NCBI RefSeq assembly: GCF_008642375.1
Contig: NZ_CP029194.1
Coordinates: forward strand, 1,426,001-1,490,000
Length of the DNA stretch: 64,000 bases
Direction: 5' to 3'
Source: Streptomyces venezuelae
Lineage (GTDB): Bacteria; Actinomycetota; Actinomycetes; Streptomycetales; Streptomycetaceae
Part shown: positions 31,849 through 41,414 of the stretch, piece after piece
Layout: each line of letters begins with the position of its first letter
Numbering within the stretch: position 1 is the stretch's first letter
The notes under the pieces: generated by a model
The model's database searches: none
Seen by the model: only the letters and a program-made list of their open reading frames with translations
What the model was told of the DNA's origin: nothing
Made by a program: the position numbers and the translations under genes

Positions 31849-33065
31849 TGGCCCATGTAGAAACCGTTCCTGTCGGCGTACGCCTCTCCACGGACGTCGA
31901 GTACAGGCCCAACAGGGCGAACCCGTACCGCGCCCGCGTCCGTTGGTTCGACCCCACGACCAAGCGCCGGAAGTCCGTGTCCGAGGGAAAGGACAGCGAA
32001 GAAGAAGCACAGGCGTGGATCCAGACCATCATCGAGGCCGCGGAAGCCGGCCTCGCGCCCTCCGTGGCCACCATGAAACTCGCCGACTACGGCGACGCGA
32101 ACATGGAACTCGCATTGCGCGGACTGGAATTGAAGACACGCGACCCCTATCTCTCAGGTTGGCGAGTACGCGTGGTCCCGGCAATGGGCCATCTCCCGGT
32201 CCGGTTGATCACCAACGGCGCCGTCGACCGCACCGTGCAGAACTGGATCGCCGACGAGCACGGCCGCTCGACCGTCAAGAACACCATCGCCGTCCTGGTC
32301 CGCGTCATGGAGCAGGCGGTCCGGGACGGCATCATCAAGGTCAACCCGGCCCGCGTGACGGGCTGGCAGAAGCTCTACAAGCAGGCCGAGGACGAGCTCC
32401 TCGACCCGCGAGCGCTGGCCCTCCCCGGCTGGGAGGCGCTCGTCGAGCTGGCCGACGCGCTCGTGGCCGCGTCCCACGGCGAGTACCGGGGCTGGGGTGA
32501 GGTCGTCCTCTTCGCCGCGTGCACGGCCGCACGCATCGGCGAGGTCTCCGGCTGCCGGGTCGGGGACATCGACACCACCAACTGGATCTGGACCGTCCGG
32601 CGCCAGACCACCCCCGCTCCCGGCGGCCTCGTCGACAAGGGAACGAAGGGCAAGCGGGCCCGCCATGTCCCCATCATCGAGGAGATCCGCCCCCTCGTCG
32701 CGCAGCGGGTCCTGGCCGCCGGCCCCGATCCCGACGCGCGCATGTTCACCGGACCCCGAGGCGGCCGCATCTCCACCGCGGTCCTGCGCGACGCGACCCA
32801 CTGGGACGACGTCGTCATGAAGCTCGGCTTCGAGCACCTTCGCCGCCACGACCTCCGGCACACCGGACTCACCTGGTTCGCCGACGCCGGAGTCCAGGTG
32901 CACGTCCTGCGCAAGATCGCCGGCCATGGCTCGCTGACCACCACTCAGCGGTACCTGCACCCCGACGTGCACAAGATCACCGCCGCCGGCGCCGCCCTCT
33001 CGGCGCACCTCAGCGTGCTACGCGCGCCGCGCTCCCTGCCGAGCCCGATCATGGTCGCCCGCTGA
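31848..33065 (+). CDS. int: Tyrosine-recombinase integrase
   Basis: 405 residues. N-terminal Arm/SAM-like region (YRPNRANPYRARVRWFDPTTKRRK, then a core-binding domain), catalytic domain with AARIGEVSGCRVGDI (Arg I), LRRHDLRHTGLTW (His-x-x-Arg), GHGSLTTTQRYLHPD (His and the nucleophile Tyr). The gene ends 99 bases from the 3' end of a tRNA-Pro gene, the standard arrangement for an element integrated there. From family knowledge, pSAM2 also targets a tRNA-Pro. No rep, tra or spd genes of an AICE are visible, so the element is degraded or a carrier island. Confidence 0.93.
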   Translation: MAHVETVPVGVRLSTDVEYRPNRANPYRARVRWFDPTTKRRKSVSEGKDSEEEAQAWIQTIIEAAEAGLAPSVATMKLADYGDANMELALRGLELKTRDPYLSGWRVRVVPAMGHLPVRLITNGAVDRTVQNWIADEHGRSTVKNTIAVLVRVMEQAVRDGIIKVNPARVTGWQKLYKQAEDELLDPRALALPGWEALVELADALVAASHGEYRGWGEVVLFAACTAARIGEVSGCRVGDIDTTNWIWTVRRQTTPAPGGLVDKGTKGKRARHVPIIEEIRPLVAQRVLAAGPDPDARMFTGPRGGRISTAVLRDATHWDDVVMKLGFEHLRRHDLRHTGLTWFADAGVQVHVLRKIAGHGSLTTTQRYLHPDVHKITAAGAALSAHLSVLRAPRSLPSPIMVAR

Positions 33066-33110
33066 CCGGTCAAGGCAAGTTGGTCCCCAAGTGGTCCCCA
33101 AAAACGATCA

Positions 33111-33144
33111 AGGGGCCGTTTCAGATCTCTCTGAAACGGCCCCT
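33111..33144. terminator. Strong hairpin after int
   Basis: Perfect 15-bp stem AGGGGCCGTTTCAGA/TCTGAAACGGCCCCT with loop TCTC. It ends int transcription (+) and probably tRNA-Pro transcription (-). Confidence 0.85.
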
Positions 33145-33163
33145 GACCTGCGACTTCGAAAAG

Positions 33164-33237
<74 letters not shown>

Positions 33238-33815
33238 GTGCCCGTCTGACCTGGGGTTTCCCCTGGCCGAACGCGCATGAGAACAATACCGCACTTTCGA
33301 TGGTGGTCACGAACCCTTTCCGGCGCCCGCGCGAGGGCGCGCGCTGGTGCTGAAACGCTCACTCTCCGTAACGCTTCCGCGCGCCCCTGAATGCGCTCGC
33401 GCGCCCGTGGCGCGGGTGCGTGGAGTGGGGAGGGCGGGGGCGAGGCCCGTGTTCCCGGGGCGGAGGCCAGGTCGGACAGGATGCGGAATGTCGCCTCCAT
33501 GATGGCGAAGGGGCGCATGTGGTGACCTCGGACGGCTCATGACCATATGCCCCGGGATCCGTTGCCGTTGGCATGTGGCAGAAAGATGCCCACGGGGAAT
33601 GGACTCCGGATCGGCAGAAGGGGGCCAACACCACACGAAACACAGTCAGTTTCAATCGTCAACAGCTCGTGTTTCGGACAAAAGTCGTGGCGATATTGCT
33701 CCGTCCCGGAAAGATCAACACCATGAAGACGTCGGCCTGTTCGGGACGGGACCACTGCCGATGCACCACCTGCCCGGTCGACAGAGCGAGCAGGCGTTTC
33801 GCAGGGGAGGCTCGA
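33238..33815. other. Intergenic region after tRNA-Pro
   Basis: 578 bases without a supported gene. It likely holds the tRNA promoter and the promoter for the acyl-CoA dehydrogenase gene. The dehydrogenase frame stays open upstream from ATG 33723, reading a Cys-rich MKTSACSGRDHCRCTTCPVD, but the strong ribosome site at 33804 argues that this is not translated. Confidence 0.5.
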
Positions 33816-35024
33816 ATGGACGGCTACTTCAGCAGTCGACTGCATCATCAACTCAGGGAAACAGTCCGAGACTTCGCAGAGCGTGAGGTTCGGCCACGAA
33901 TAGCCGAGATGGAAGCGTCGCGGACGGTCCATCACGAGCTCTCCCGGCTCATCGCCGAGCAGGGCTGGCTGGGCGCGACAATCAGCCAGGAATACGGCGG
34001 TATGGGCGCCGGCCACCTCGCCAAGACGATCATCATCGAGGAGCTCTCCCGGGTCAGCGGCGCCATGGGCGCCATGGTCCAGGCCTCGCAGCTGGGCACC
34101 GCAAAGATCGTCCACTTCGGCAGCGACGAGCAGCGCAAGACATGGCTGCCCGCCGTCGCCGCCGGCGAGTGCCTGCCGACCATCGCGGTCACCGAGCCCG
34201 AGTCCGGCGGCCACGTCCTCGGCATGAGTGCCAGCGCCGTCCGGGACGGCGACGACTACATCCTCAACGGAAGCAAGGTCTTCGTCGGCAACAGCCACGT
34301 GGGCGACCTGCACGGCGTCGTGGTCAGGACCGGCCCCGGTTCGAAGGGACTCACGGCCTTCCTGGTCGAATCCGATCGGCCGGGGTTCAGGACCGGTCCG
34401 CAGCAGCCCGCCATGGGGCTCCACGGCTTCAGCTTCGGCGAGCTGATCTTCGAGAACTGCCGCGTCCCGGCGTCCAACCGCCTCGGCGACGAGGGCGACG
34501 GCCTCTCCGTCGCGTACTCCTCCAGCGTGCTGTACGGACGGGCCAACCTCACCGCCGTCTCCCTCGGCATCCACCAGGCGATCCTGGAGGAGACGACCCG
34601 CTTTGCCTCCGAGCGCATCCGCTACGGCAAGCCGCTCCACGACCTGCCCACGGTGAAGCTGAAGCTGGGCCAGATGCAGTCCCGGCTGATGACGGCCCGG
34701 CTCGCCGCGTACCACGCCGTCCACCTGCTCGACCAGGGTCTGTCCTGCGACGCCGAGCTGATGAACGCGAAGCTCGTCAACGTCGAGTCGGCGATCGACT
34801 CCGGCCGCAACGCCATGGAGATCCACGCCGCCGCCGGTCTCTTCACGGACCGGTCCATCGAGCGGTACCTCCGCGACGCGCACCACATCTTCGCCCCGGC
34901 CGGCACCTCCGACATCCAGCTCCTGCGCCTGGCCGAGGTCGCCCTCGGCCAGGACAAGGGCAGTTGGTCGGAGCGGCTCTCCGACCTGGTCCGCACCCCG
35001 GAGCTCGAACCGGCGCACGCCTGA
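33816..35024 (+). CDS. Acyl-CoA dehydrogenase family protein
   Basis: 402 residues. ATG 33816 with GGGGAGG 5 bases upstream. Flavoprotein of the ACAD fold: N-terminal helices, middle beta domain with IAVTEPESGGHVLGMSASAV (FAD/substrate loop), C-terminal helices with RIRYGKPLHDLPTVKLKLGQMQ and HAAAGLFTDRSIERYLRDA. Oxidises an acyl-CoA or acyl-carrier-protein thioester. The catalytic Glu position cannot be fixed by eye. No partner genes; ends in a long hairpin. Confidence 0.92.
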   Translation: MDGYFSSRLHHQLRETVRDFAEREVRPRIAEMEASRTVHHELSRLIAEQGWLGATISQEYGGMGAGHLAKTIIIEELSRVSGAMGAMVQASQLGTAKIVHFGSDEQRKTWLPAVAAGECLPTIAVTEPESGGHVLGMSASAVRDGDDYILNGSKVFVGNSHVGDLHGVVVRTGPGSKGLTAFLVESDRPGFRTGPQQPAMGLHGFSFGELIFENCRVPASNRLGDEGDGLSVAYSSSVLYGRANLTAVSLGIHQAILEETTRFASERIRYGKPLHDLPTVKLKLGQMQSRLMTARLAAYHAVHLLDQGLSCDAELMNAKLVNVESAIDSGRNAMEIHAAAGLFTDRSIERYLRDAHHIFAPAGTSDIQLLRLAEVALGQDKGSWSERLSDLVRTPELEPAHA

Positions 35025-35038
35025 GCGGGCGCGGGGAA

Positions 35039-35089
35039 ACGGCCGGGGCCCCGGTACGGCGCGTGTCGCCGTACCGGGGCCCCGGCCGT
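35039..35089. terminator. Very long terminator hairpin
   Basis: Perfect 23-bp stem (35039-35061 with 35067-35089), loop CGTGT, between the convergent dehydrogenase (+) and conservon (-) transcripts. Confidence 0.9.
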
Positions 35090-35106
35090 CTTCCCGTCGG
35101 TACGGG

Positions 35107-35679
35107 TCAGTACATGCCGTCCTCGCGGCGGTGGATCTGCTCCACCAGCTCCGCCGCCATCGCCTTGATCGTCTCCAGACCGGCGCGCCCCCACGGCCGG
35201 ACGTCGGTGTCGACCACGCAGATCGTGCCCAGCGCGACGCCGGTACGGTCGATCAGCGGCGCCCCCATGTAGGAGCGGATCCCGATCTCGTCGACGACCG
35301 GGTTCCCCGCGAAGCGCGGGTAGTCGCAGACGTCCTCCAGGACGAGCGCCTTGCGCCGGACCACCACGTGCGGGCAGTAGCCGTGGTCGCGGGCCATGTA
35401 GCGGCCGACGCCACCGGTGTTGGCCGCGGCGGCGCCCAGGTCGCTGCCCGAGTGGGTGCCCTCGGGGGTGTGCAGCCCGGCGAAGAACTGCCGGTTCTCG
35501 TCGATGAAGTTGACCATCGAGAACGGGGCCCCGGTCACGTCCGCGAGCCGGTGGGCGAACTCGTCGAACGCCGCGTCCGGCCGCTCCCCGAGCCCGAGTT
35601 CGCGGAGCCGCTGCACCCGCGCGGGTGCGTCCTTGTCGATGGGGGTCAGCAGGAGATGACCGGTCGGGTCGTAGGTCAT
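35107..35679 (-). CDS. GAF-domain protein of the conservon
   Basis: 190 residues from ATG 35679. GAF sensor domain: DEFAHRLADVTGAPFSMVNFIDENRQFFAG, RDHGYCPHVVVRRKALVLEDVCDYPRFAGNP, IRSYMGAPLIDRTGVALGTICVVDTDVR. A Cys-Pro-His core may bind a ligand. Fifth and last gene of the conservon, its ATG overlapping the cvnD stop (ATGA). May supply a signal input to the conservon complex. Confidence 0.92.
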   Translation of the reverse strand: MTYDPTGHLLLTPIDKDAPARVQRLRELGLGERPDAAFDEFAHRLADVTGAPFSMVNFIDENRQFFAGLHTPEGTHSGSDLGAAAANTGGVGRYMARDHGYCPHVVVRRKALVLEDVCDYPRFAGNPVVDEIGIRSYMGAPLIDRTGVALGTICVVDTDVRPWGRAGLETIKAMAAELVEQIHRREDGMY

Positions 35680-36299
35680 GACGTGGCTCCGAAGCTCGGC
35701 ACGGTGGCCGGGATGTTGGTGATCAGATGCTGGACAAGGGTCAGCAGGGTCCGGATGCCGGAGCTGGAGATCCGGGCGTCGCAGACGACGACCGGCACCT
35801 CCGGCTTGAGGTCGAGCGCGGCCCGTACCTCGTCCGGCTCGTAGCGGTAGGCGCCGTCGAACTCGTTGACCGCCACGACGAAGCGGATGCCCCGCCGCTC
35901 GAAGAAATCCACGGCGGAGAAGCACTCCTGGAGCCTGCGGGTGTCGGCGAGGACGACCGCGCCGAGCGCTCCCTCGGAGAGCTCGTCCCACATGAACCAG
36001 AAACGCTCCTGCCCGGGGGTGCCGAACAGGTACAGCACATGGCGGTCGTCGAGCGTCATGCGCCCGAAGTCCATGGCCACAGTGGTCGTGGTCTTGGACT
36101 CCACGCCCTCCAGGCTGTCGGTGGCCGCGCTGACCGAGGTCAGCAGCTCCTCGGTGCTGAGCGGTTCGATCTCGCTGACCGCGCCCACGAAGGTCGTCTT
36201 GCCCACGCCGAACCCGCCCGCCACGAGGATCTTGAGCGCGGTGGGGAAGGGGTCGGACGCGAAACTCTCGTGGCGCTCAGAGCCGTTGTCGTAGGCCAT
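35676..36299 (-). CDS. cvnD: Conservon small GTP/ATP-binding protein
   Basis: 207 residues. Small G-protein fold: GGFGVGKTTFVGAVSE (P-loop), TTTTVAMDFGR (switch I), LFGTPGQERFWFMWDEL (switch II, DxxG replaced by GTPGQ), VAVNEFDGA (NKxD-like, NEFD). CvnD couples with CvnA in the way eukaryotic G proteins couple with receptors. Shares 23 bases with cvnC. Confidence 0.95.
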   Translation of the reverse strand: MAYDNGSERHESFASDPFPTALKILVAGGFGVGKTTFVGAVSEIEPLSTEELLTSVSAATDSLEGVESKTTTTVAMDFGRMTLDDRHVLYLFGTPGQERFWFMWDELSEGALGAVVLADTRRLQECFSAVDFFERRGIRFVVAVNEFDGAYRYEPDEVRAALDLKPEVPVVVCDARISSSGIRTLLTLVQHLITNIPATVPSFGATS

Positions 36300-36654
36300 C
36301 GAGCACTGCCTCCAGCAAGGAACGGTCGGTTGGGTTGGCGTGGAACCGGGGGGCCCTGGCGGTGAGCGCCCCGCAGTCCACGAGGTCGGAGAGCAGGACC
36401 TTGGTGACGACGGCCGGCAGCCGTAAGTGCGCCGCGATCTCGGCCACCGAGGTGGGCCCGTCGCACAGCCCGAGTGCCAGGCTGTGCTCGGGGCCCATGT
36501 GCGCCTGCGGGATCGAGCCGGTCGCCATCACCATCGAGAGCAGGTCCAGCGTGGTGCTGGGCTTGGTCCTGCCGCCGCTCACGGTGTACGGCCGGATCAG
36601 CCGGCCCGCCGCGTCGTCGAGCCAGGGTCCTTCCTGATGGGATGTCACGTTCAC
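36277..36654 (-). CDS. cvnC: Conservon DUF742 protein
   Basis: 125 residues with the DUF742 pattern: LIRPYTVSGGRTKPSTTLDLLSMVMATG, winged-helix-like VAEIAAHLRLPAVVTKVLLSDLVDCGAL. Adaptor in the Cvn complex. ATGA overlap with cvnB. Confidence 0.94.
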   Translation of the reverse strand: MNVTSHQEGPWLDDAAGRLIRPYTVSGGRTKPSTTLDLLSMVMATGSIPQAHMGPEHSLALGLCDGPTSVAEIAAHLRLPAVVTKVLLSDLVDCGALTARAPRFHANPTDRSLLEAVLDGLRQRL

Positions 36655-37085
36655 TGCCCGATGCCACCCGCCGCTCCTGCTGCCTGCCGGGCGGGCGTGA
36701 CCAGGTACGGCCGGACGCTCTTGACGAGCATCGCCATCTCGTAGCCGAGTACGGCGGCGTCCGCCTCACGCCCGGCGAGGACGGCCAGGCAGGTGCCCGA
36801 GCCGGCGGTGGAGACGAACAGGAGCGTGGAGTCGAGCTCCACGACCACCTGGCGGACCTCGCCGCCGTCGCCGAACCGGGCGCCCGCGCTCCGGCCGAGC
36901 GAGTAGAGCCCGGAGGCCAGGGCCGCCATGTGGTCGGCGGCGTCGGGGTCGAGGCCGTGGACGGATTTCACGAGGCCGTCGGAGGAGAGCAGAACGGCGT
37001 TGCGGGTGTACGGGACCCGCTGGACCAGTCCGCTCAGCAGCCAGTCGAGATCCGAGGAATGGCCGGTCGGCACATTGCTCGCCAT
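36651..37085 (-). CDS. cvnB: Conservon roadblock/LC7 protein
   Basis: 144 residues, roadblock/LC7 fold: LDWLLSGLVQRVPYTRNAVLLSSDGLVKSVHGLD, MAALASGLYSLGRSAGARFGDGG, TLLFVSTAGSGTCLAVLAGREADAAVLGYEMA. Likely GTPase-activating or regulatory partner of CvnD. Follows cvnA by 7 bases. Confidence 0.95.
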   Translation of the reverse strand: MASNVPTGHSSDLDWLLSGLVQRVPYTRNAVLLSSDGLVKSVHGLDPDAADHMAALASGLYSLGRSAGARFGDGGEVRQVVVELDSTLLFVSTAGSGTCLAVLAGREADAAVLGYEMAMLVKSVRPYLVTPARQAAGAAGGIGQ

Positions 37086-37092
37086 GGTGCAT

Positions 37093-39051
37093 CTACTCCT
37101 TGTGCGCGTCGCCTGGACGCAGCGGTTCGTGGGGGGCGGGCTGGGATTCGGCGAGGCCGATTCCGCGCTGGAAGGCGGCCATCAGACCGGGGTCGTGCAG
37201 GGCGTGGTCCTCGGGCTTGCGCACCGCGGGCTCGTCGCGCAGCTGCGGGACGAGGTGCTCCTGGGCGCGCCGCTTCGGCAGGAGGGGCCGGCCGGAGGGC
37301 TCGGCCCGAGGAGCCACGGGCGCCGGGGGCAGCAGGGGGGCCTGGTGCTCGGCGCCGAGCGACTGCGCCGGTATCGAGGGGGTGGACCCGGTGTCGGTGT
37401 GGCCGTTGAGGTGGCCGTTCAGGTGGGTGCTCGTACGGGGGTACGCGAGCGGGTCGGACGACGGAGCGTCCTCGTGACGTGCGGCGACCCGCTCCGGGGA
37501 GGGCGCGGGAGCGGAAGCGGCCATCGGCGCGGAGGCCTGGGCGTGCGCCGGGACCGTGCGGGGTGCCTCGTAGTGCCCTTCGCGCCGGTCGGAGCCCGGG
37601 ACCTCGGCGTGGGCCGGGACCTGGACCGGGGCCGGTGCGTGGGCAGGTGCCGGTGCGTGGACCGGCTCGGGGGCCTGGACCGGCTCCGGTGCCTGTGCCT
37701 GCTGCTGGGACTGGGGCTGGGGCTGCATCTGCACCTGGCCCTGCGGGACCGCCGGGGAGCCGACGGCCGCGGCGGCCTGGCGCTCGTGCTGTGCCAGGCC
37801 CTCGGGGTCGGCGCCGAGGAGGCCCTGCGGCAGGACGAGGACGGCCTGGACGCCACCGTAGATGTTCGACTGGAGGCGTACGGCGATGCCGTGCCGGCGG
37901 GCGAGCGCCGAGACGACGAAGAGACCGATGCGGCCGTCCTGGAGCAGATGCGCGACGTTGACCTGGTCGGGGTCGGCGAGCAGGGCGTTCATCTTGTTCT
38001 GCTCGGTGACGGGCATGCCCAGGCCGCGGTCCTCGACCTCGATCGCGAGGCCGGCCGTGACGTACTGGGCGCGCAGCAGCACGGTCGTGTGCGGTGCGGA
38101 GAACAGCGTCGCGTTCTCGACGAGTTCGGCGAGAAGGTGGATGACGTCGGCCACGGCATGGCCCCGGAGCGTACCGTCGATCGGCGGTACGAGCTTCACC
38201 CGCGGGTACTGCTCGACCTCGGCGATCGAGGAGCGGAGGACCTCGGTCATGGTGACCGGGTTCGACCACTGGCGGCGGGAGATGGCGCCGCCGAGCACGG
38301 CGAGGTTCTCGGCGTGCCGGCGGATGCGGGTGGCCAGGTGGTCGACGTGGAACAGGCCCTTGAGCAGCTCCGGGTCCTCGACCTCGTTCTCCAGCTCGTC
38401 GAGGAGCTGGATCTCGCGGTGGACGAGGGACTGCAGGCGCCGGGCGAGGTTGACGAAGACCTCGACCTTCTGTTCGTTGCCGACGCTGCTGGAGAGCCGG
38501 GACGCCTGGACGACGGCCGCCACGGCGGCCTCGTGCGAGCGGTTCAACTCCTGTGACAGCAGGTCGAATTCGTCGCCTGTCGCGGGGCCGGACGGCAGTG
38601 CGGGACGGGGCGGGAGCCCCTCCCCCCTGCGCAACTGTTCGACGACCGTACGCAGTTCGCTCTGGCCGCGCGCGCTGGATCGGCGCAGGGCGTTGCAGCG
38701 GTCCAGGACCGCCTTGGCCGCACGGTCGGCGCCGAGCGCGGCGGCCGTCACGGAGGCGACGGTGAGGGCGGCCGCGCCGGTCAGCGCGGCCCAGAGGCCG
38801 GGCGTGGGGCTGGCTCCCGTGGAGCGGATGGTGAAGAGGACGGCCGCCGCGCCGCCCAGTGCCACCGCGACGGCGGGGAGCACGGAGGTACGCAGGAGTT
38901 GGGGGCGTATGCGGGCTTCCGTCGAAAGCGGCGCGGACGTCTGCGCCGGGGCGGTGCCGGGGGTGCCGGAGGCGGAGCGGGCGCCCGACCGGCCGTGCCG
39001 CCCGCCCTCGCGTCGATCGGACCGCGAGGCGGGTGCGCGAAGTTGAGACAT
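37093..39051 (-). CDS. cvnA: Conservon sensor histidine kinase-like protein
   Basis: 652 residues. Two helices about 52-100, a helical region with DHLATRIRRHAENLAVLGG (phosphoacceptor-like His in the HxxxRxxR block), ATPase blocks LVENATLFS (N box), VEDRGLGMP (G1) and GRIGLFVVSALARRHG (G2). The last 230 residues are Pro/Ala/Gln-rich low complexity (QMQPQPQSQQQAQAPEPVQ...). First gene of cvnA-B-C-D-GAF. Twelve-base tandem repeats lie before it. Confidence 0.94.
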   Translation of the reverse strand: MSQLRAPASRSDRREGGRHGRSGARSASGTPGTAPAQTSAPLSTEARIRPQLLRTSVLPAVAVALGGAAAVLFTIRSTGASPTPGLWAALTGAAALTVASVTAAALGADRAAKAVLDRCNALRRSSARGQSELRTVVEQLRRGEGLPPRPALPSGPATGDEFDLLSQELNRSHEAAVAAVVQASRLSSSVGNEQKVEVFVNLARRLQSLVHREIQLLDELENEVEDPELLKGLFHVDHLATRIRRHAENLAVLGGAISRRQWSNPVTMTEVLRSSIAEVEQYPRVKLVPPIDGTLRGHAVADVIHLLAELVENATLFSAPHTTVLLRAQYVTAGLAIEVEDRGLGMPVTEQNKMNALLADPDQVNVAHLLQDGRIGLFVVSALARRHGIAVRLQSNIYGGVQAVLVLPQGLLGADPEGLAQHERQAAAAVGSPAVPQGQVQMQPQPQSQQQAQAPEPVQAPEPVHAPAPAHAPAPVQVPAHAEVPGSDRREGHYEAPRTVPAHAQASAPMAASAPAPSPERVAARHEDAPSSDPLAYPRTSTHLNGHLNGHTDTGSTPSIPAQSLGAEHQAPLLPPAPVAPRAEPSGRPLLPKRRAQEHLVPQLRDEPAVRKPEDHALHDPGLMAAFQRGIGLAESQPAPHEPLRPGDAHKE

Positions 39052-39137
39052 GAGTGTCCTTGGTACGTGCCCAGGAATCGGCGTACTGCGGGGAACAGGG
39101 GGTGGACTGCGGGGTGCTTGGGACGAGTCGTTCAGGG

Positions 39138-39185
39138 GGTCGTACGGGGGTGTCGTGCGGAGTGTCGTACGGGGTGTCGTGCTCG
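39138..39185. repeat. Four tandem 12-bp repeats before cvnA
   Basis: Unit GTGTCGTRCGGR, copies starting at 39138 (first base differs), 39150, 39162 and 39174. The period of 12 keeps any minus-strand reading frame open (Pro-Tyr/His-Asp-Thr). Lies about 90 bases upstream of the cvnA start. The rest of 39052-39484 has no gene I support. Confidence 0.75.
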
Positions 39186-39385
39186 GGGTACTGCGAGGGT
39201 GCGATGAGCGTACCGATGATCAGCAACCACACACTGTAGTCGTCAACCGTTCATGTGCGGTGCGCAGTTGGCAAACTTACCCGGAGTGCGGCCCGGTCTG
39301 GTATCGCCCTTCGCACGACAGGCCGAGAACCGTCTGGCCGAAACATGACGACTCGGTTCCCGCGGGCGGTCGAACGGCGGGAACG

Positions 39386-39419
39386 GAAGAGGGCGGAGGC
39401 GCTCGCGCACCTCCGCCCT
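39386..39419 (-). terminator. Terminator after LysR gene
   Basis: 12-bp stem AGAGGGCGGAGG/CCTCCGCCCTCT with a 10-base loop, 66 bases beyond the LysR stop. Confidence 0.7.
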
Positions 39420-39484
39420 CTGCGGAAACAGTCCTCCGCCGGAATCCCCCGGAGGCGGCGCGGACCCGTCCGTCCGTCCGCCCG

Positions 39485-40519
39485 TCACGTCATACGGACG
39501 CTCTCCGAAGCCCCGGGACCGGCGGCGGAACCGGGGTCCCCGGGCGTCCGTCCGCTCTCCGGATTCGCGTTCGCGCCGGCTGCGGCTCCGCGCCGCTCGT
39601 GACCGTCGGTGAGAGCGGAACCTTCCCGGCCTTCGAGGGCGGCCGTGCGCAGCGCGGTGACGACGGCGGCCGTCGTGGGGTCCGCGCTCTCGGTCCGACG
39701 CGTCGCGGCGAACAGCCGGCGAACGATCGGGCGGCCCTCGATGGACGCCGTGCGGATTCCGGGTGCATCCGGCTCGACGGCCGTCCGGGGGACGAGCGCG
39801 GTGGCGAGGCCGGCGCGGGCGAGGGCGAGCTGGGCGGAGATGTCGGCGGTGACGTAGCGCGCGGTGGGTGCGAAGCCCGCCTGGCGGCACGCCTGCAGGA
39901 CGGCCTGCCCGCAGTCCGTGCCGGACGGTGGCAGGGCGAGGGTGTGGGCGGCGAGTTCTCTCAGGGCGACGGGCCGCTCGCCGGCCCGGTCCGCCGCGGT
40001 GACGACGAGCAGCGGGTCGTCGAGCAGCGGCGTGATCTCGACGCCCCCGGGGGTGTCTTCCGGCAGGTGGTGGTACCGCTGCCCGAGGACGACGTCGACG
40101 GTGCCGAGTGCCAGCTCCCGCAGCTGCGCCTGGTCGGTGACGAGACAGGTGACGGTGAGCCGAGGGTGGCGCTCCCCCAGTGCGGTCAGCGCGGGGGCCA
40201 CGATGCGGGCGACGGTGGACGGCAGAGCTGCGAGGGTGGCGGCCGCGCCCACGGCGCCCTTCACCGCGGCGACGGCGCTCTCGGCCTCCCGCACGGCGGC
40301 GAGGATCCGGTCGGCGTGCTCGACGAGGACCCGGCCGGCCGCGGTCAGCGTCACGGTGCGCCCGTCGGGGCGCAGGAGGTCGACACCCACCTCCTTGCGC
40401 AGCGCGGCCAGCTGCTGGGACACGGCGCCGGCCGTCAGGTCCAGCGATTGGGCGGCCGCGGTGATGGAGCCCCGGGCGGCGACGGTCCTGAGCATGTCGA
40501 GGCGGCGTACATCCAGCAT
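39485..40519 (-). CDS. LysR-family regulator
   Basis: 344 residues. N-terminal HTH: RLDMLRTVAARGSITAAAQSLDLTAGAVSQQLAALRKEVGVDLL; then the periplasmic-binding-like effector domain (VARIVAPALTALGERHPRLTVTCLVTDQAQLREL...). Long low-complexity tail after residue 290. Divergent from the SCO6745-like gene with 79 bases between, so it probably controls that gene and itself. Ligand unknown. Confidence 0.93.
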   Translation of the reverse strand: MLDVRRLDMLRTVAARGSITAAAQSLDLTAGAVSQQLAALRKEVGVDLLRPDGRTVTLTAAGRVLVEHADRILAAVREAESAVAAVKGAVGAAATLAALPSTVARIVAPALTALGERHPRLTVTCLVTDQAQLRELALGTVDVVLGQRYHHLPEDTPGGVEITPLLDDPLLVVTAADRAGERPVALRELAAHTLALPPSGTDCGQAVLQACRQAGFAPTARYVTADISAQLALARAGLATALVPRTAVEPDAPGIRTASIEGRPIVRRLFAATRRTESADPTTAAVVTALRTAALEGREGSALTDGHERRGAAAGANANPESGRTPGDPGSAAGPGASESVRMT

Positions 40520-40598
40520 GAATCGATAGATTACCTAAAGGGTCCCATGAGGAATCATCCCCTTGACCTGCCGGGTCGCGATGGGCGACCTTCAGCGC

Positions 40599-41414
40599 AT
40601 GGAGATCATCGACTGCGTCACCAGCGTCGCCCGCCCCCTCCACGACTTCGGCGACGAGTTCATGTCCGACGCCGCGACCGCGGCCGTGGGCCTCCGTGCC
40701 GGCTTCCCTCCGGGGCGCGCCTTCTACTGCCGGGGCCGGTTCGGAGTGCTCGGCGAAGCGCGGGAGGAGGTGGTGCAGTCCGTCCAGGGATTCCTCGGCC
40801 CCGGCCTGGTCACCGCGGGCTGGCGGGCGGGACGCGCCGTGATGCCGGCGGCGGAGGCCGCCGCGTGCTACGCAGCGGCCGTACGGCAGTGGGGCCGCGC
40901 CCACATCCCCGCCGATGTCGACGTGGAGCGCTTCGACCACCTGGCCCGCCGGCTGATCGAGGCCGCGGACGGAGACGCGCTGCCCCTGTTCGCCGGCTGG
41001 CGCGCTCAGCCCTGCCCCGGGGACGACGCGGTCGGCGCGGCCATGCAGCGCGTCCACGTCCTGCGGGAACACCGCGGCGCGTGCCACCTGGCGGCGGTAC
41101 GCGTGTGCGGACTGAGCGCGCGCACGGCCATGGTCGTCAACCTCGGTGTGGAACAGGCGGCCCACTACGGCTGGGAGCGGCCGGACCCCGCCGCCGCGCA
41201 CGAGGTTCCGCGGTGGCGACGGGCCGAACGGCTCACCGACGAACTGCAGGCACCCCTCTACGCCGCGCTGACCGGCCGTGAACGCGCCGAGTTCGCCCGG
41301 CTCGTCGACGAACTGACCGCCTCACACCTCCCGCAGCCGCAGCCGCCTGCGGACGTGACGCCGGCTCATTCGCTCGCCGTCGGCGTCAGGGAGACGTCCC
41401 AGAATTCGGCGTAG
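40599..41414 (+). CDS. SCO6745-family-like protein
   Basis: 271 residues from ATG 40599; ATG 40581 is possible. Helix-rich, with GLRAGFPPGRAFYCRGRFGVLGEA, VQSVQGFLGPGLVTAGWRAGRA, ACYAAAVRQWGRAHIP and HVLREHRGACHLAAVRVCGLSA, which match the winged-helix SCO6745 group (role not established, often near oxidoreductases). Its last 49 bases overlap the convergent ABC gene. Confidence 0.75.
   Translation: MEIIDCVTSVARPLHDFGDEFMSDAATAAVGLRAGFPPGRAFYCRGRFGVLGEAREEVVQSVQGFLGPGLVTAGWRAGRAVMPAAEAAACYAAAVRQWGRAHIPADVDVERFDHLARRLIEAADGDALPLFAGWRAQPCPGDDAVGAAMQRVHVLREHRGACHLAAVRVCGLSARTAMVVNLGVEQAAHYGWERPDPAAAHEVPRWRRAERLTDELQAPLYAALTGRERAEFARLVDELTASHLPQPQPPADVTPAHSLAVGVRETSQNSA

Noticed and set aside
33573..33815. 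N-terminal extension of the acyl-CoA dehydrogenase
   Set aside because: A strong ribosome site at 33804 and normal family length favour ATG 33816.
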